Shown one piece after another: positions 63,181 to 64,000 of a DNA stretch of 64,000 bases (the stretch's first letter is position 1; each line of letters starts with the position of its first letter). Made by a program: the position numbers and the translations under genes. Source of the DNA: Flavobacterium sp. HJJ. GTDB taxonomy: Bacteria; Bacteroidota; Bacteroidia; Flavobacteriales; Flavobacteriaceae. The DNA lies in assembly GCF_015351475.1 (NCBI RefSeq), contig NZ_JADKPR010000005.1, positions 124,001 to 188,000 on the forward strand. Direction: 5' to 3'. Below the pieces are notes generated by a model. That model ran no database searches. It was not told where the DNA came from and saw only the letters and a program-made list of their open reading frames with translations.

Positions 63181-63966
63181 ATGAATCAACCGTTAGCATA
63201 CGTTCATCCAGGTGCAAAAATCGCCAAGAATGTTGTAATTGAACCTTTTACAACGATACATAACAATGTTATTATCGGAGACGGAACTTGGATAGGTTCT
63301 AATGTTACTATAATGGAAGGTGCACGAATTGGCAAAAATTGTAACATTTTCCCTGGGGCAGTAATTGCTGCTGTACCGCAGGATTTAAAATTTGGCGGAG
63401 AAGACTCTCTAGCCATTATAGGTGATAACTGTACCATCAGAGAATGTGTTACCATAAACAGAGGAACTATAGCTTCTGGACAGACCACTATCGGAAACAA
63501 CTGCCTGATTATGGCTGCCGCGCATATTGCTCACGACTGCCATGTAGGTGACAACGCAATCATTGTAAACGGTGTTTTACTGGGCGGTCACGTGACAATT
63601 GGAAATTACGCAGTTATCGGAGGTCTTTCAGCTGTTCATCAATTCATAAGTGTTGGAGATCACGCTATGATTTCCGGAGGATCTTTATTAAGAAAAGATG
63701 TTCCTCCTTATACAAAAGCAGCAAAAGAGCCTTTATCATATGTAGGAATCAATTCCATAGGACTAAGAAGAAGAGGATTCTCAACAGAAAAAATAAGAGA
63801 AATCCAGGACATATATCGCATTCTTTATCAAAAAAACTACAATACAACTCAGGCAATTGGTATTATTGAAGCCGAAATGGAAGCTACGACTGAACGTGAT
63901 GAAATATTAGATTTTATCCGAAATTCATCTCGTGGCGTTATGAAAGGATACACTGGAAATTATTAA
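63181..63966 (+). CDS. lpxA: UDP-N-acetylglucosamine O-acyltransferase
   Basis: 261 residues, the normal LpxA length. A hexapeptide beta helix (IGDGTWIGSNVTIMEGARIGKN...) with the catalytic His in MAAAHIAHDCHVGDN, and a helical C-terminus (RRRGFSTEKIREIQDIYRILY). It catalyses the first acylation of UDP-GlcNAc in lipid A synthesis. It closes the lpxD-lpxC/fabZ-lpxA series, separated from the fusion gene by 70 bases. Confidence 0.95.
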   Translation: MNQPLAYVHPGAKIAKNVVIEPFTTIHNNVIIGDGTWIGSNVTIMEGARIGKNCNIFPGAVIAAVPQDLKFGGEDSLAIIGDNCTIRECVTINRGTIASGQTTIGNNCLIMAAAHIAHDCHVGDNAIIVNGVLLGGHVTIGNYAVIGGLSAVHQFISVGDHAMISGGSLLRKDVPPYTKAAKEPLSYVGINSIGLRRRGFSTEKIREIQDIYRILYQKNYNTTQAIGIIEAEMEATTERDEILDFIRNSSRGVMKGYTGNY

Positions 63967-64000
63967 AAAAAAAGTCGGTTAATCGTTTATTTATCAAATC

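Overview
The window is AT-rich chromosomal DNA of a Bacteroidota bacterium, most likely Flavobacterium or a close relative. The main clues are promoters of the TANNTTTG (-7) type, a fused lpxC-fabZ gene, a short arginine decarboxylase beside a deoxyhypusine-synthase-like gene, an IntDOT-like tyrosine recombinase and Bacteroidota-style mobilization genes. No database search was possible; identifications rest on motifs, lengths and gene order.

Layout. (1) 1-10257 is ordinary chromosome: a deoxyinosine-type glycosylase (cut by the window edge), recQ, an acidic-tailed protein, a DHS-like protein, arginine decarboxylase, a small basic ORF and aroB, all on the minus strand; then proline dehydrogenase on plus and an ABC exporter on minus. 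(2) 10258-17713 starts at tRNA-Val(TAC). A serine recombinase gene runs into the 3' end of that tRNA. Behind it lie remnants of a mobilizable element (MobA-like protein, a oriT-like nested palindrome, a possible relaxase stub), an AbiEii-type toxin with a DUF6922-like partner, two unknown or HEPN-like genes and an XRE regulator. (3) 18030-40502 is a dense defence island. It opens with a two-gene module: a 131-aa protein and a 1123-aa TPR/GreAB-C-like/PIN protein, joined as TAAATG and sharing the same Gly/Asn-rich motif. A divergent type I restriction system follows. Its hsdM and hsdS are separated from hsdR by a PD-(D/E)XK protein, an OLD-family ATPase/TOPRIM nuclease, a membrane-anchored PIN protein and a Schlafen/AlbA-type ATP-binding protein. 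Then come a WYL regulator, a primase(AEP)-helicase of the TOTE type, six perfect 11-bp tandem repeats and an HTH-like unknown. (4) 40730-54640 holds a small Pro-rich ORF, a tyrosine recombinase, a YCII protein plus ECF sigma pair, a universal stress protein, a FabH-like synthase, a LytS/LytTR two-component pair and a complete RND efflux operon. This segment lies between two imperfect ~75-bp repeats that resemble RNA-gene 3' ends, so it may be a second inserted segment. (5) 54792-64000 returns to chromosome: two secreted proteins of unknown function, a GntR-type regulator, a MITE-like inverted repeat, an HD phosphohydrolase, and lpxD, lpxC-fabZ and lpxA of lipid A synthesis.

How the genes work together. 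The middle of the window looks like stacked mobile DNA carrying anti-phage and conflict genes. The type I methylase and specificity subunits would mark self DNA. HsdR and the interposed nucleases would act on foreign nucleic acid, and the WYL protein is placed to regulate the neighbouring primase-helicase. The best candidate for an undescribed system is the two-gene module at 18030-21797: a putative PIN RNase effector and a small helical partner that appear to share one assembly motif, with a palindrome between them and the divergent hsd operon. The accessory cassette inside the type I operon is the second candidate.
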